Positions 1 to 13,152 are shown, counted from the first letter of the stretch. The stretch is 64,000 bases of DNA from Henckelia pumila (GCF_033568475.1 NW_027331833.1:6324001-6388000); one strand, 5' to 3'. Notes: generated from the sequence alone by a model not told the origin. Numbers and translations are program-made.

Positions 1-674
1 ATTAGTAATAATATTTGAATTATTGGGGTGTTAAAAATTAATTTGTTTTGTTCAATAGAAAACCTACAGTTCTGGTTTTATAAAGACTTCCGTACCGTGT
101 GTAATATGATTATTCCAAGGCCAAACAATTTTAAATAAATTTATTCGGTGTCCATTGGTTAATCTACGATTTTTGTTGCAAATGGCAAAAATAATTTATC
201 GAATTATATTAAAAGGAATAAGAAGCTATATAACTTAGGATCAAGCGAAGGAGGTTTTGGTCCAATAAAATTTTCGAGTCGGTAAAATACATGAATTTCT
301 TACTAGAGATTTATGGAATCGGTTATTCAATATCTTTTCGAACGAGTTTGTCCGATACGATTTACCTAACTTATTGCATTAGCATGAGGTTAATCTTGTG
401 CACGTAAAAAAGTAACGACGACATATTTTCTTGTCGTTGAAAAAACGAGAGTGACAGAAATCTTTCAAAGAATTGCCATTTTGAACTCAAATTGTATGCA
501 AGAGCTAGTGTTGCCTATTATTTTAAATGTTATAAATAATGTTCTACATTAAACCCACCAAAAAATTATTAAAATTTCCTACGAATCAAGAAGAAAAATA
601 ACAAAGTTATCTGAGGTCTGCTGGCACAGAGAAAATGGTTAGGATCCCTTCCAATTATCATACTATCTTGTAAC
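1..674. other. Downstream flank of the ATX-type gene, nothing recognised
   Basis: AT-rich sequence that follows the stop codon of the minus-strand methyltransferase gene. The stretch just below 675 must contain its 3' untranslated region, but I cannot place a polyadenylation site. No coding similarity, repeat structure or RNA gene was seen. Confidence 0.4.
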
Positions 675-3600
675 CTAATTCATGAACTTCCGACAGCTTG
701 AAGCTTTACACATGCAAGGGACTTTAAACTCATCGGGTTCATCTGGATCGAACAAATAATCGTACCTGCCACGATGCAACAAAGCAATTCGTGAATTAAA
801 GTAATTACACTGTGTTACCGCATTTTATAAAGAGAGAGATGTACGTTAATTCGTCACCGGCAGGCACGTTTGCCTTGGCGATTAGTACAATCCGGCTTTC
901 ATCATCGCCTACACTCATGATCCTCGCATAGCAATTGGGCATACACTGTAAGAAATGGCAGTGGTTTCAACTAGAATCAACTCAAACAATGCATCAAGAA
1001 AAGGGATGGATAGATGGGTGAAATATTGTGGGGGGAACTTACCGAATGGTTGATCAACCGAGCGATATTTCCTGCATCTGTGGCATCAACTACCACTTCT
1101 TCACTGATTTTGAATAACTGGAGCAAAAATAAACGAATTTTAACTCGACGATCTTGGTTTGAAGAAATGAGGTCGTGTGGGAAAGAAAACAGCGGTAGAA
1201 CCAGCAAGGGATAAAGAGAATGGCACCCTTCTAACATGAGAAAATTAATTTTTTATCGGTAAAAGTTCGAAACTCACATAGCAGTCTTTGCCCTCCGCTC
1301 GATAGCGTACTTCCCTAAGATCTGCAACGCTGCGGCGGACCTGTTCGCCACGATATTCCACAACCTGGACATAGCAGCACAAAATAATCAATATATATGC
1401 AGAACAATTTAGAAAAATAATGATGGCATGATTGGCTTCAGAAGTTGGAAGGATTCAAGGAAAATGATGTTTTAGATCATTAACCAAGCTATAACTGCAA
1501 TAATTATCATCGGTCAACTGAATTAGGTTTTGAATGCATTCCATCACTGAAGGCAAGTCATATTTCCATCCCTTCTAAATTTATTGTGAAATACCTTTAT
1601 AATAACTATGCTTGCCACAAAAACAAACGGATTTCTGGTTTTATACCGTTTAATATGGTTAGTAAACGTTCCACATTTACCATTTGAAACACGTGAGAAA
1701 GTAGGGAGGATGGGAACCAGACACTGAGTTATTAAACACAACGTAAGTACTAAAACTCACAATAAAGAGATGAAATCTATGTGATTAACCCCAACTTTGG
1801 GATCTGTTCAGTGTTCACTGGCTATAGATCACATAAGAATTCAGTGAAAATACCATTTCGCCTTCGAGGATGTTTCTTCGCGCAAAGAGGCCCCATCCAT
1901 GAATTTCAGATCTACCAAAGCATACTCTATCATTTTCTGTTCTCTGGAGTTATAGATGAACAATTCAAAAACGTTAAGCATAAGCTCCAACAGCAATAAC
2001 CACCAAACACTAAAAACTATATGATACCGACCTGTAAATGGTGAAGACGTTCTCTGAAGCTAGAAAAGGTCTTAGGTTTCTCTTTTTTCTGTCCCAGATA
2101 AGAAAGAGAAAATGGATCAAATTTAAATTCTTCATTCTCTTTCATCAGTAAATTTTCATACTCTAGTTTCAAACTGATACGATGCACCACACATAGAAAA
2201 GAAATAAAAGACTGTATATTTACTCGGTTAATATTCAAGTTCAGTATTGCACTTATAGAATGACGATGAGATCCCATGATTCGATGGACAACTGCCTCCT
2301 TCCTCGCCTGATAATAGAACAGAAAAGGCAAAACATGGCTAAGAAGCTGCTACTTCTTGATCTCGAGTTACCACAAAAACTATTGGCTAAAATATTTTAC
2401 TTTTAAATTTCACTTTGAGCACAAGTTTGTATTAATATGTAATGTACTGATATTTCATTGCATATACCTTTTTGCAAGTTCTTTTGAATACACGACATCT
2501 TGCTGCGGAGAATGGGTCGACCTCTTCATTCTCAACTGAAGTGGATTCCTCGAGTTTCAATCTGCTTGTTGAGAATAGCCTCGAGCCTGTTTGCCTTTTG
2601 TTATGAAGCAGGTTTTTGGTAGAAAAAGTCACCTTTGGAGTCTCCACAATTAGAACCGTGTCTGGATTTGGAGCCCTGCACAAAATGATACCTCCTGTGA
2701 GACCCCATAACGCCATTGACAATTTAAATACCAATTTAATAGATAGCACTGAGCAGTACCGATGATAGGCGCAATACGAAACCATTTTTGTCACTTGTTT
2801 CCCATTCTTTTCCAGACAATGCAACTGCATTTTTCGCCACATTAGATTAAATGCTATGTCAGTACATACTTGGCATAGTCAGGTATATATAAAACACAGA
2901 AGACATGAATGCATGTTAACCAGCAACTTGATAACTCGAAACAACCAATCATATATCAGATCAGATCATGAATATTAGAATTCTACAGCATTGAATTATG
3001 TCTGTAGCATATACAAACTATATTTCAGATAATTACTCACAAAGAAGATATATGGTTAATTAAGTCATCTCACCTCCATGCGAAACCCTGCCCTTGATGC
3101 ACACATAGCATGATAGTATGTGGAACACTTGCAACATTGTGTGCAGGAACCATGAATTTGTTTGCAAACTACACAAATCTGAAATGTAAAAAATCAGAGA
3201 TAACAGCGTGTCTCAGTCAAAAATCTCTTCGAGATGTATCTCAACATGTGGAGCCCCTATGCACTCAAGTACATGAATTGAAAAATTAATGAAACCATTT
3301 TCTTTAGGATCAAGGCTAGTCCCCATAAAAAAACAAAATACAACAAACTAGAATAATGAAAAGCAAGCCAACTCGTGAATGAGAAAACAAAAAGTACCTT
3401 CACAAAAGAGCCTGAAGGAATTCTCAAGATTCCAAGTGCAGGCTCCATCTTTTCGTCGCTTGCAAAGGAGACTTCTGGTTGAAACCAAGCACATGTAACA
3501 TGAACCCATAATGGTGCAACATCTGTAGGCTTCAGAGCACCCCCTGAATTTTCAAACAATAAATATTAATGCCAAGGACAATGTTATGTACATTTTGCAT

Positions 3601-6600
3601 GTAGAAGAAGTATATGAGTCCATAACATAGATAGGAAAATGATAAAAAGGTTATGGTGCTAGAACTATCTAGTGCAACATGAACCCATAATGGTGTAACA
3701 GTCGGGGTCAAAAAGGTTATGGTGCTAGAACTATCTAGAGTTATGGCACATGCCTTTAACAGGACAGAGGCAACACTCCCGCTCAATATCAGGTGTCTCG
3801 CAGGCCCGACAGACCCATGAAGTAAAATCACGTACATTTCTTGCTCCATAACATTCTTGATGAACAGCTATTTGACATCTGAAACAACAAAGACGCATCA
3901 TAAACAACAAAGAAGCATCATATAAAGTTTCTTTAAAAACATTTAGTAGTGCATTCGAATTTGATGTCGTATCTAATCAATTGTGAAATCAATAAGATTC
4001 GTAAGTTTCAGTCCAACACCTAAGTTATGTCAGATAACATAAGAGGGAATGGAATAATTTCTAAAGTAAAATCCGTCAATCAGACATCAACTCCCAAGGT
4101 TGCAAAAGAACAAATTACCATCACAGTCGTGCAATACTACCATAAACCATACACGAGGACTGTGAAGATAAATCGTCGGATGGTAACAAATGCAACTTAA
4201 GTTCTTAGCATAAGCACCAAATTTTCAGAACTTATCTTCAAATAACGATGTGTAAGTAGATCGAATTTGACCATACCTGATGCATATAATTATCTTGTTG
4301 TAATCCCAATCTTCGACCCAACGACACACTGCACATCTTTCAGTTGTCCAGTTGGCAGAAATAGGTTCATAATTTTCTATCCAATTAAAGAACTGCAAAG
4401 TTAATCCCTCAACTTATGCCACGGCCAACAGCATACGTAATAGAATGAAGTAACTCATCAAATTGTATAAGTCGGGGATAGGATCAGAACCTTGTAAGAA
4501 ATTAAGCAACTTCTGTCTCCGTACTTTAATAGAAGGACGCTTGAGGGGTTTGGCAGGTACAAGATTTCGTTCATGATACTCTGCCATCTGTAACATCTGT
4601 CAGGACAAAAATACCTATTCTTAAGTAACCATCCGAGTAAAACAACTGCTTAAACAACGGATACTCAGATAAGAAAACACAAGAACCCATTGATACATGC
4701 AAAATGAAAAAAATAATATTAAAAGATAAATCTGCTTCAGGAACGAACCCACTGTTCAAGAGGTATCAAGGAACCTTTCACCCTGACACTAGACTTCCAG
4801 TTTTTGGTTTTAGAACCCGTGTGCCTTTCCCATTCATTAAGTTGCTGCTTTTCTAATCCACAATAGCCGCACTTGCAGACAACTCTGTAACATTGAAAAT
4901 GATAGCACTGTTGCTACTGGTATATGAAACGCCTCTAAGGAGATGAAATTTCGAGGGCCACGATTGATACTTACAAATGAAGACTTGGGAAATATATTCC
5001 CTCCACACCTGAGCACAAAACAGTAACCTTACTAGGTAAAATGGAGTTAGAGTTGCTCTTTTTGTTATAGCTGCATCAAGAATTATACATTTATCAGGCT
5101 ATCTGGAAGCACAAATAAATTTCAAAAAAAAAAAAAACATTTGAAAACTTTTTAGCTGAATGTGTAGCAGCACTTACCCATGCTTAACCTGTAAAATTTC
5201 TGAATCGGATAGTTCAAAATTAAACCGTGCTTTGCATTCAGGGCAGTAATAATCAGTTCCCAGATCCTAGAGCCACAGGAAATAAAAGAGATCACAGCAA
5301 CTAAACATCAATTTCTATACATAATCAACAGTCATATGGTAAAGAATAAACAAACATGCACAAAAGAATACCTTGAAATTGTTTTTTGGAAATTTGTCAC
5401 ATTCTGCATGGACCCAAACTTTACAGCCATTACACCGCATCTTAATTATATCATAGAAAGAAATGTTAGAGAGTAGAACAATCACATATTGAGAGGAAAT
5501 AGTTAAAAGAACAAAATTTAACGAAATCATAAAAATTCTCCCACCCAAGTTCCATTGTCGGTTTGATTCCGGATCTTCTTGCATATGCCACAATAGTGCT
5601 TTCTTTTTTTCAACTGAGACAAGAGTAAGTAGTCGTTAATACAGACAAGCTGCATAGCGGCATAATGTTGAGGAAGACTCGATAACATCCTACATAAAGA
5701 AAACGGCAAACCTTGGCACAAGAAATACACAATCGATTGGTCATAACAGCTGAATCCTTCGATTTCCTTGAGTTGGGAGTGATGCTCATGCCACAGGCTT
5801 CACAAGATTTTGTTTCTCTATTCGTAAATGGATCCTGGTAACGAAAATAAAAATTGAACTTCTTTCTTACCAAGAGGGCATTTATTTGTTTTTACTATGT
5901 TGGTATACATGGAAAATCAGATACATAATTATTAGTGGTCAAGAAAAAACTTTCCAATAAGTATGAATAATCTAAATGCTCCAATGAGAACACAACATTG
6001 AGAGCAAGCAAGAGTGGAGCTTACCTGTTTTGCCAAGTTGCCACCTTGATTATGATTAGTATCTGAAATCTCACGGACTCCTCCAGTAAGAGAACGAAGA
6101 TAACCTGTGCTGCCAGAAGCTACTTTTAGTTCGATCATCAACATCTCATTGAAGCCATTTTCAGCCAGAAATGCCTCCTCTATGGCAGACCGAAGATCAC
6201 CCGGCTTTCTATCATTCAAATCAGTCTGTCCCTGAAACCTAAATCAACAAATTCACAGTGATATTGACAAATATCAAACACACGGGCAATAATAAAAATT
6301 AAAAGAAAGAATAAATGAGACAACTACCAAGCACCTGTCTACATAATCGACAAATGGAAATATCATCCCGGGTTTAATCCAAGCGTATTCCTGCACATAA
6401 AAGATTAGATCAGATTCAATATATCCATAATTGCAATCCGATTTGTTGTACACCAACTTGATCGAACAAAGAATAAATTAATCCAACAAAAACCCAACTC
6501 TAAGTATTAAAGGATAAAAAGTAAAATATATTTTACCCGTTGTGTCCCATTCCCTGAATAACCAAAAAACATCACACAAACTGCACCAGCAACTCGAAAA

Positions 6601-7436
6601 TTCAAAAATTGTTGAGGAACTTGTGAGAAGAGATTAAGAACAATAGCTGGCCAAGGAGGGCACTTCTTCCCGTATATTGCCCACACGATGTCACCCTCAT
6701 CAAAATCCTCCAAACAGTATGATCTGTCGATGCCATATAATTCCATCAACTCCTCCAACTCCTCCTCGTCCTCCAACCCCTCGTGCAAAGAGGTCATCGA
6801 ACTCCTTGAACTCGAATACTTCCTAAAATTGTAACTCCTCAATCCATCAGACCTCAGCTCTTCTATCTCATCCTCCGACAAAGGTGAAAACTTGCGGCAT
6901 TGGTTGGCTATCTTATCCTCTTTCCGCTTCTTATTAACCGCAGCATGGCCACGGGTTTTGGGGGTCTTGAAGACGAATTTATTATCCTTCTCTTTAACTG
7001 GTAAATATTCAGAATCCCCAGCAGAATCTTTCACCTCATTCTTACCGTTGCTCTTCTCTTTCTTCCAGTTAGCAAGAACTGAATCATTAAACCGAGACGG
7101 CAGTACCTGAACCCTCCCGCGAGAAGTTCTCACCAGCGGCGGCCGCGGATTTTCCTGAGATTTCGGAGCCTCAGCAATCCATGATATTTCCGTCGCTCCT
7201 CCACAGTCTTCGGCAGCGGAGGACGAAGACGAAGACAGAATTTTATGCAATCCATAGCCATTAAATGGGATTATGCCGGCGGCAAAGTCTCCCAGCAGAC
7301 GCATAGAATAATAACCATTAGCAAGTTTGCGTTTCTTCCGATTGGCGGCCGATTCATCGTCGTCACCCGCCATGTCTCCGAGCCGGTACCGTTTCAATCT
7401 CGGCATTACTGTTTTCAAGCTCTTCTTTATTATCAT
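675..7436 (-). CDS. Trithorax-type histone H3K4 methyltransferase, ATX3/4/5 group
   Basis: Nuclear histone-lysine methyltransferase; Arabidopsis ATX3-5 add methyl groups to H3 lysine 4. I rebuilt 23 exons: 7436-6537, 6390-6335, 6238-6025, 5834-5712, 5613-5545, 5440-5372, 5266-5178, 5070-4975, 4884-4749, 4596-4491, 4376-4277, 3878-3754, 3543-3398, 3178-3074, 2824-2760, 2675-2468, 2307-2224, 2088-2032, 1943-1854, 1364-1278, 1117-1043, 945-845, 765-675. Phases join throughout to give 1063 residues, the usual family length. Domains: PWWP about 243-350 (PPWP core), Cys-rich and PHD finger about 400-500, second PHD about 633-685 ([10 protein letters not shown]), extended PHD about 688-800, SET about 920-1042 with RLINHSCMPNC and ELTYDY, post-SET cysteines at the end. 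All SET signature residues are present, so it looks functional. The start MIIKKSLKT matches the family N-terminus. The intron at 3753-3544 has a GC donor. ATX4/5 versus ATX3 cannot be settled by eye. Confidence 0.96.
3544..3753 (-). other. GC-AG intron of the ATX-type gene
   Basis: The upstream exon ends in the codons for CPVK plus one G and is followed by GCATGT. The acceptor before GGALKP is a normal CAG. Only the GC donor keeps the frame: the nearby GT (inside GCATGTGCC) would shift it. GC-AG introns are a known minority class in plants. Confidence 0.85.
3644..3738. repeat. Intronic 29-bp direct repeat enclosing a copied exon fragment
   Basis: The same 29 bases occur at 3644-3672 and 3710-3738. 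Between them, at about 3674-3700, lies a near copy (two differences in about 26 bases) of exon sequence at about 3497-3522 that encodes the TPLWVHV part of the extended PHD domain. All of it lies in the GC-AG intron, next to its donor. It looks like a small local duplication or template switch. Confidence 0.8.
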
Positions 7437-8410
7437 CCTCCTCTAATCACGCAATTCAAAACCCTAATCTTCGTCACAAACTCCCCAGCAGCGCAAAAAA
7501 ACTCCAGAGTCAGTCAAAACCCATGAAAATTATCCGTCCCAATTAGCCAAAATCGATTGAACAACCAAAATTCAAGGATTACATAACGTTCCCACGAGAA
7601 AAAATCATCTTTTTTTCCGTTGAAGTTCAGAACAAGAATAGGGGATCTCTGTTTCAACACACAGACTCTCTCTCTCTCCAACTGCTCTGCGTATCGATGA
7701 GAGAGATAAATACACAGAAATACAAATTTATATTATATTCCGAATTTAGATACGGACTGCGTATGTATATATATATATATATGCGTGTGAATCAAATCAA
7801 TACAGATTGGTATTACATTATATTATTAAATCAATAAAACTTTTTGCAAATCGTTTGGTCTCGTCTCATCTGCTTCGATATATATATATATGTAGAGTGT
7901 ATGTATAGACTGAGAGATTTGGGATGACAAGTTTTTCGGCGTAATGAATGTGAATGCCAGTGTGGAAATTCTAACTTGCGCCTTGTGTTTTGAGCACACC
8001 TGAAGAACCAAATTTGAGATTTGTAGGCATTGGTGGCTACCTCGTTTGGACATGGCTCGTTTTCTTAAATATTTCTACCTTTTTTGTGTTTGCAGAAGTT
8101 GGATGTAAGAAGAGTGGCTTCCAAGAAACTAGTTGCAAACGAGTGTTATGGATAATTGGATAATTATTTATATATGTGTATATATATATATATATGTATT
8201 TTAAAAAGTATGATGGCGAATTGAATTGATTCTTGATTATTTTTATTTTTTTTGGGGGGTGGGGGGTGGGTTTGGGGTTAAAGTGGGGTGGGGTGGCGTG
8301 GGTAGTATGTGTGGAGGGTACGTAGATTCTTGAAATTATAAATGTGAAGTTTGTGTTCAAGTACTTCTCCCCCACACGATTTTGGTCTCGATTCAATGGG
8401 AGGTGGCATG
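7437..8410 (-). promoter_or_regulatory. 5' UTR and promoter region of the ATX-type gene
   Basis: Sequence upstream of the ATG at 7436. It contains a CT/GA-rich run near 7668-7680, which is common in plant 5' leaders, and several (TA)n runs (around 7766-7784, 7880-7892 and 8176-8196). I cannot fix a transcription start or an unambiguous TATA box. A G-rich patch at 8252-8320 is the only strong compositional feature. Confidence 0.4.
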
Positions 8411-10100
8411 AATTCCTATGAAAGATTAGGGGGGTGGCCGGAGTCTTTACTTTCTTTCTTTTTTTTTTTTAAACGGAAAGAGATTGATTCAGATGGATAA
8501 AATGAGATTTTTTGAGTGGGAAATTTACCTCTTGTTGGTTTCTTGGTGATGGAAAGAGATTTGGTCGGGATCTTTAAAGGCAACAATCGTATATAATCTT
8601 GACACAATACGTGGGTCGGTTTAGTTGACAAATTTAAATAAAAATGGTTAAATCGGGAGATGGAGAAGTTGAGGAAATTGGAACAACCCAGCTCGGACAC
8701 CATCGTTGCGGCGGTGACAGGTTGGCCACGGCAGTGGCGGCATAGGAGGAGGAGGCTATGGCGGACGAGGGTCGTAGGAGTTACATTTGTTTTGGCCATG
8801 GTTGAAAATATTTACTTCGTCTTCGTTGGGGCCCCTTTTAATAATAATAATGGGATATATATATATATATAGATAATATTGAAGAAGGCTATGTAAATTT
8901 GTAATGACTCGGGGTGTTACAATTTCTTTAAATTTGGGAAATAAGTTGTTTTAGATTACTTAAATCAATGAATTCGAAGTCAAAGGGAGAGGATATATAG
9001 AAGATCTACCATATTTAATTATAGGCTATGGTGGGATTATGTTCAGATTCATTTCGATAGAAAATCGTATAAAAAATGATAATTTTTTTATAATATATTA
9101 ATTACTTCGGATTATGGTATAATCATGGGGTTGATGAATTCTTACTTTTGCTTAATAATTTATTGGTGGAGCAGAGAACGAGCGTAGAATCGTACCTCTT
9201 CGAATTTTGGCGGAGACATGAAAATTCTGGTCTTGTCCCAATCTAGGCATGGAACTTTTAATGGGAAAAGTTGAAGATAATTTTGATGCAATTTGTTGGC
9301 ATAGACGTCTGAATCCCATGGCCGATGACGACCCGTCTCCGCCTGCCACCGTCCTGTTGTGTGGAGAAGAACGGAGTGGCAGCGGCACCACCGTGCTCCG
9401 CTTTAATTCGTGGTGGTTTTGGCCTAGTACCAGAGGGTTTCATGTTACGGCCGATGGGTTCCCTTCTTATTTCTTGGTTTTTTATTTTTGTCGGCCTTTT
9501 CGATAATGCGAGTGAGTTTATAAAGAAGGTCATGGGTAAGAATTATGTAAATATTTCCTCTATATTTGTGACGAGTACTGTGGAAAAAGGTGTAATGAAT
9601 AAAGGGTATTATTATAATATTATTTATTTATATCATAGTCAACGTTAGGTAACGTTGAAAATATATGGCCACAAAATTATTGAGAATGAATATGGGAGTT
9701 TTTAGGCCGTTTCTCAGATGGGTTTTAGTCCTGGATATGGGTGGCACAGCCTTCTGCCACCGCGTGACGCGGCCATGGCGACTAAGACTCGGAAAATTGT
9801 ATAAAGATACTTTTTACAAGTAAAATTTATGTGTATTTTCTTCTCGAAAACATGGAAGAAAATATATTAGAATCTTGAAAATTGAGAGAAGGCCAAAAAA
9901 AAAATGACCGAGAAGGTGAGAAATAATGGTTTTTCTCAAGAATCTACGATTCCTTTTTGTTGGGCGATGGGAGTGAAGAGGTGTCAGTTTGGGTGGAACA
10001 TTTTAAAGGCATAAATTGATAACCAAATGGAAATTATCCAAAAAAAATTAAGAGAGAATAAGACATTTAATATGTTTATGATTTACATAAAACTTATTCC
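8411..10100. other. Intergenic DNA with GC-richer islands, no gene recognised
   Basis: Mostly AT-rich. Two GC-richer patches (about 8660-8800 and 9290-9430) are open on both strands for 60-130 codons, but the translations are low-complexity (Arg/Pro rich) and match no family I know. I do not call genes here. They could be remnants of a gene or a non-coding transcript. Confidence 0.3.
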
Positions 10101-10103
10101 CAA

Positions 10104-10252
10104 ACATTTTTTATGAGAAGGTTTTACGGATCAATTTTGTAAAATAAATATCTTATTTGATTCGAATCATAAATAAATATTATTTTTTTATTATAAATAT
10201 GAATCGAACCACCTCTCAAATATAGATCCGTTAAATCATCTCACAATAAAAT
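10104..10252 (-). mobile_element. Degenerate MITE, GTGAGACGGTCTCA family
   Basis: Read on the minus strand, this is a worn copy of the MITE seen better at 29132 and 29664: an end related to GTGAGACGGTCTCA, an inner GGGTCGATCC-like segment, the AATAAAAAGTAATA-like core and a closing end related to GAGACCGTCTCA. Many changes have accumulated, so this is an old insertion. Confidence 0.6.
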
Positions 10253-10927
10253 TACTCCAATTTATTTGATCTTGTTAAATCTGACGAAAGTGGGCTGACA
10301 CAAAATGGGTAGAGGAGCAATGGTAGGTGGTCAATCCACCCACGACGAGCGACGGATTCAAAATTAGATTTGAAAATTTTGGGGATTTTTTTCTCTTAAA
10401 TAGATATATTAATTTCATTATAAAATGGAAAGAAGAGAAGATAAATTTACCTCACTGACAAGTAACGTTGGAATAATGGTGTTGAAGGCGGCGATCGACG
10501 AGATTCTGAGTTTCTCTCCCTCTCATTTTCTCTATGCGGCCGTGCGTTCTCTCCTCCGAATTTCTGCTTTTGCTACGCCGTTTGGTTTTTAGCGTAGAGA
10601 ATTAAGGAGGTGCGTTGGGCTTGCAAATGAAACGAGTCGACTAAATAAAAGACTTACATCATAATAACAAGGGTTAATTGCATTAATCTCTTATTTGAGA
10701 ACTCTAAAAGATATAAAACCCCTAAAATATTAATAGTCTAATGCACTCTTCGTTAAAAACAAACAAACAAACAAATTAACATATTTTACTCCTATGTAAT
10801 AAAAATTCAAGCACAGTTATCCCTATGATAAGGGTTTTAGCTCAATTTTTGAAAATATAAAATCTAACATGCTATTAATTTTATATAACAACAACAATAT
10901 TTTCTTTAGGCTAGACTAAAGCCCATA
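10253..10927. other. Intergenic, nothing recognised
   Basis: AT-rich except for a GC-richer patch at about 10470-10620 that resembles a leader or promoter (CT-rich run) but leads into no coding sequence that I can identify. Confidence 0.3.
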
Positions 10928-11128
10928 ATAATAAAAGAGTAATGCTATATGTACACCATAGTATACATCTTGGTTTACATATTTCTTTACTAATTACAAA
11001 ACTTTTTTTGGCCAACGAGATATTTATATCTTATCATGTGTAGTTTTGTATTTGATGAGGGGAATTGTAAGTTGGTGAAAGTCAAAGTATACACTACAAG
11101 AGTACAGCTAGTATTTTTCATAATAAAA
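10928..11128. mobile_element. Mutator-type MITE with exact 9-bp target duplication
   Basis: A 183-bp element (10937-11119) flanked on both sides by the same nine bases, ATAATAAAA (10928-10936 and 11120-11128). Its ends are imperfect inverted repeats of about 30 bases, both running into GTATAC. A 9-bp duplication with this size and no ORF fits a non-autonomous Mutator-like element. An AT-rich duplication could arise by chance, but the inverted ends support the call. Confidence 0.7.
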
Positions 11129-11440
11129 TTAAATATCATTATAACTTAGATACTCTTGATTTTCTTAATTAAGTCTTAAAATCTAGCATGAACACAACCT
11201 CGAAGGGATAGACCAAAAATTAAATATTATCACAACTTATATGCAGTTGACTTATTTTTATAAAGTCATTAGAAAAATTCTCAATGAAATAAAACTGGCA
11301 TATACTATTTTCAATTTACGAGTTGTATTTTTCTTCCTATCTTCCCTAATTATGTAAGTAATTAAACTTACTCTTTGATGTCTTATTAGAGAAAATTTAT
11401 ATTTTTTGTTATTTATTTATATATTTTGTTTTCTTTTGAA

Positions 11441-11703
11441 TAGAGCTGATGAAAAATACCGAAATATCGTCATACCGCTTATATCGTACCGAAAAAAAAT
11501 CGTATATACCGTACCAAAATTTTTGGTATCGGTATAGGATTTGCGAAATTTCGGTATTTCGATATACCAAAAAAATATATAAAAAGTTGATATACACGGT
11601 ATCGGTATGATACCATATACCAAAATTTTTTGATAAGAACGATATGAATTTATGTCATATCGAAATTTTCGGTACGACGGTATACCGTACCGAACCACCC
11701 CTG
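11441..11703. mobile_element. hAT-like MITE rich in GGTATACCG motifs
   Basis: About 263 bp built from repeated variants of GGTATACCGTACC on both strands. Ends are TAGAGCTG on the left and, in complement, CAGGGGTGG on the right, as in hAT MITEs. Flanks CTTTTGAA and GTTTTAAA (six of eight identical) could be a decayed 8-bp duplication. The apparent ORFs across it are by-products of the repeat. Confidence 0.65.
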
Positions 11704-11711
11704 GTTTTAAA

Positions 11712-12529
11712 GATTCTCGAGGAAACTAATAAATTTTTTATTTACACGTAATATTGACACTAATTTTCTTATTAATGAAATTTTCAAAAAAAAATTTATT
11801 GTTTAATTTTAACTTTAGTCACTCAACCGTAAAAATCCTGGTTCTCTTTCTCTTTCAAGGAAATAGTCGATAAATTATAAATCCAACAGTTACATAGTGG
11901 TTGCAAAATTTCCTTTAAAGTCGGTGAATTCACATTCTCTTCTATTTTTCCTTAAAAGAGTGAAGGATAAATTTAATTATAAAAATCTACTTTTTCCCAG
12001 TGAGACCACAAAATTCAACAGGAAAAAAGTACAAGAGAATTGAAAAAATAGTCAATGGTCAACGATATAATGGGAAAACTTACAAATTGAATATACATGC
12101 TTGGATGTTGTGAAAAGATCCGGTTCAGTCTCATATATTTGACCTTTTGCTGGTTCGATTTTAAATATTTTGACATTCCCCGTTCAATCATGAGTGTTTC
12201 ACAAATTTGCTCGATTTGATTCTCCTGACAATTTAATTGTTAAAATTAAAAAGAGAAATTTTCGGTTCAATCACATATGTTTGAATCTATTTTTAGTTTG
12301 GTCCAAATATGCCACAATATATCTCAAACATCTATGATTCCATAAATTATGTTTTTAGTTTTCCAATACCATTACCGAGTTGTAAAACTAATGTTTTTTT
12401 TTTTAACAAATACTTTAAAAACGTTTTTTTCTTATTGAAAAACTTACGATATTTATTTAATAATAAAATGTCATCTTATACAAGTTTAACAAGCCAAACG
12501 AGAAATTCCCATATACCCAAAAGGAAGGT
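11712..12529. other. AT-rich intergenic, nothing recognised
   Basis: Low-GC DNA between the MITE and the first retroelement fragment. No coding similarity or clear repeat was seen. Confidence 0.35.
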
Positions 12530-12925
12530 GTAGGAAAAGAAATAAAAAATTTTGCTAAATCGTGTGTCACATTGTTTGCTTATCGTCGGGCATGAAAAAA
12601 TTTCGACACCATTGGGCCCTTGATCAGAGCCGCAATCTCGGCCGGAATGGTTCCTATGTATCTCAAATTTTCAAGTGGCTTGATAACTGCTTGCATCATC
12701 AGAAGAGAATCATTCACAACGTGGACTCGTTGGTACGTATTTCTTTGCTTGTGATATCTTTAGCCCTTCGTGTATTTCCATCAATTCTCCAAGTGTGACT
12801 GAAAATGGTTGCTTTATTTTTTGTCCGAATGCACAAATCAACTTTCCTTGGTGGTCCTTTATAGCTCCCCTAATTGCGTATGTGTTCAGATTGGTATTAT
12901 ATGAAGCATCCATATCCATACGAAG
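12530..12925 (-). pseudogene. LINE RNase H-like domain fragment
   Basis: The minus strand reads an RNase H-like domain typical of the 3' end of plant L1-type LINE ORF2: MDMDASYNTNLNTYAIRG, then GKLICAFGQKIKQPFSVTLG, then, after a frameshift near 12720, VVNDSLLMMQAVIKPLENL and FFHARR with a stop. Acidic positions in DMDASYN and ELMEIHEG match the RNase H core. It is broken by a frameshift and a stop, and its upstream reverse transcriptase is not adjacent. Most likely a truncated, dead LINE copy. Confidence 0.75.
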
Positions 12926-12929
12926 AGAT

Positions 12930-13148
12930 CCCTAGTAGGAGGTGACCAGCTCGACGCAGATTCAATTGAGTTTATTTCTGATATATTATCTTGATTTGAT
13001 TGGGTTGTATATTATTGCTTTTACTTGGGTTTTCAATTAATTGCTCTGGTTGTATTCTGACGGGTTAAAATCTAGTTATGATTTTCTCTTTAAGTTTAAT
13101 TGCATGCATATGTTTCTGTTTAGTAGGTGATTCGAGTTGGGTTACTAT
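12930..13148 (+). repeat. 3' part of a Ty3/gypsy 5' LTR
   Basis: Aligns by eye with the last part of the solo LTR at 22833-24873: GGTGACCAG, the TTGATTGGGTTGTAT segment, the GACGGGTTA segment, and an end in GGGTTACTATA where an intact copy has GGGTCACTACA. The 5' portion of this LTR is missing, cut off next to the LINE fragment. Confidence 0.7.
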
Positions 13149-13152
13149 ATTT

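Noticed and set aside
3532-3849. 105-codon ORF containing VTPLWVHV
   Set aside because: It mixes a real exon read in the wrong frame with intron sequence; the WVHV part comes from the copied exon fragment.
4392-4491. Alternative acceptor at 4392 giving [10 protein letters not shown] in the ATX-type gene
   Set aside because: It breaks the phase from the upstream exon; the acceptor before 4376 restores the frame and the family sequence FLQENYEP.
8660-9648. Overlapping ORFs on both strands in GC-richer patches
   Set aside because: Low-complexity, no recognisable motif, open on both strands as expected from composition.
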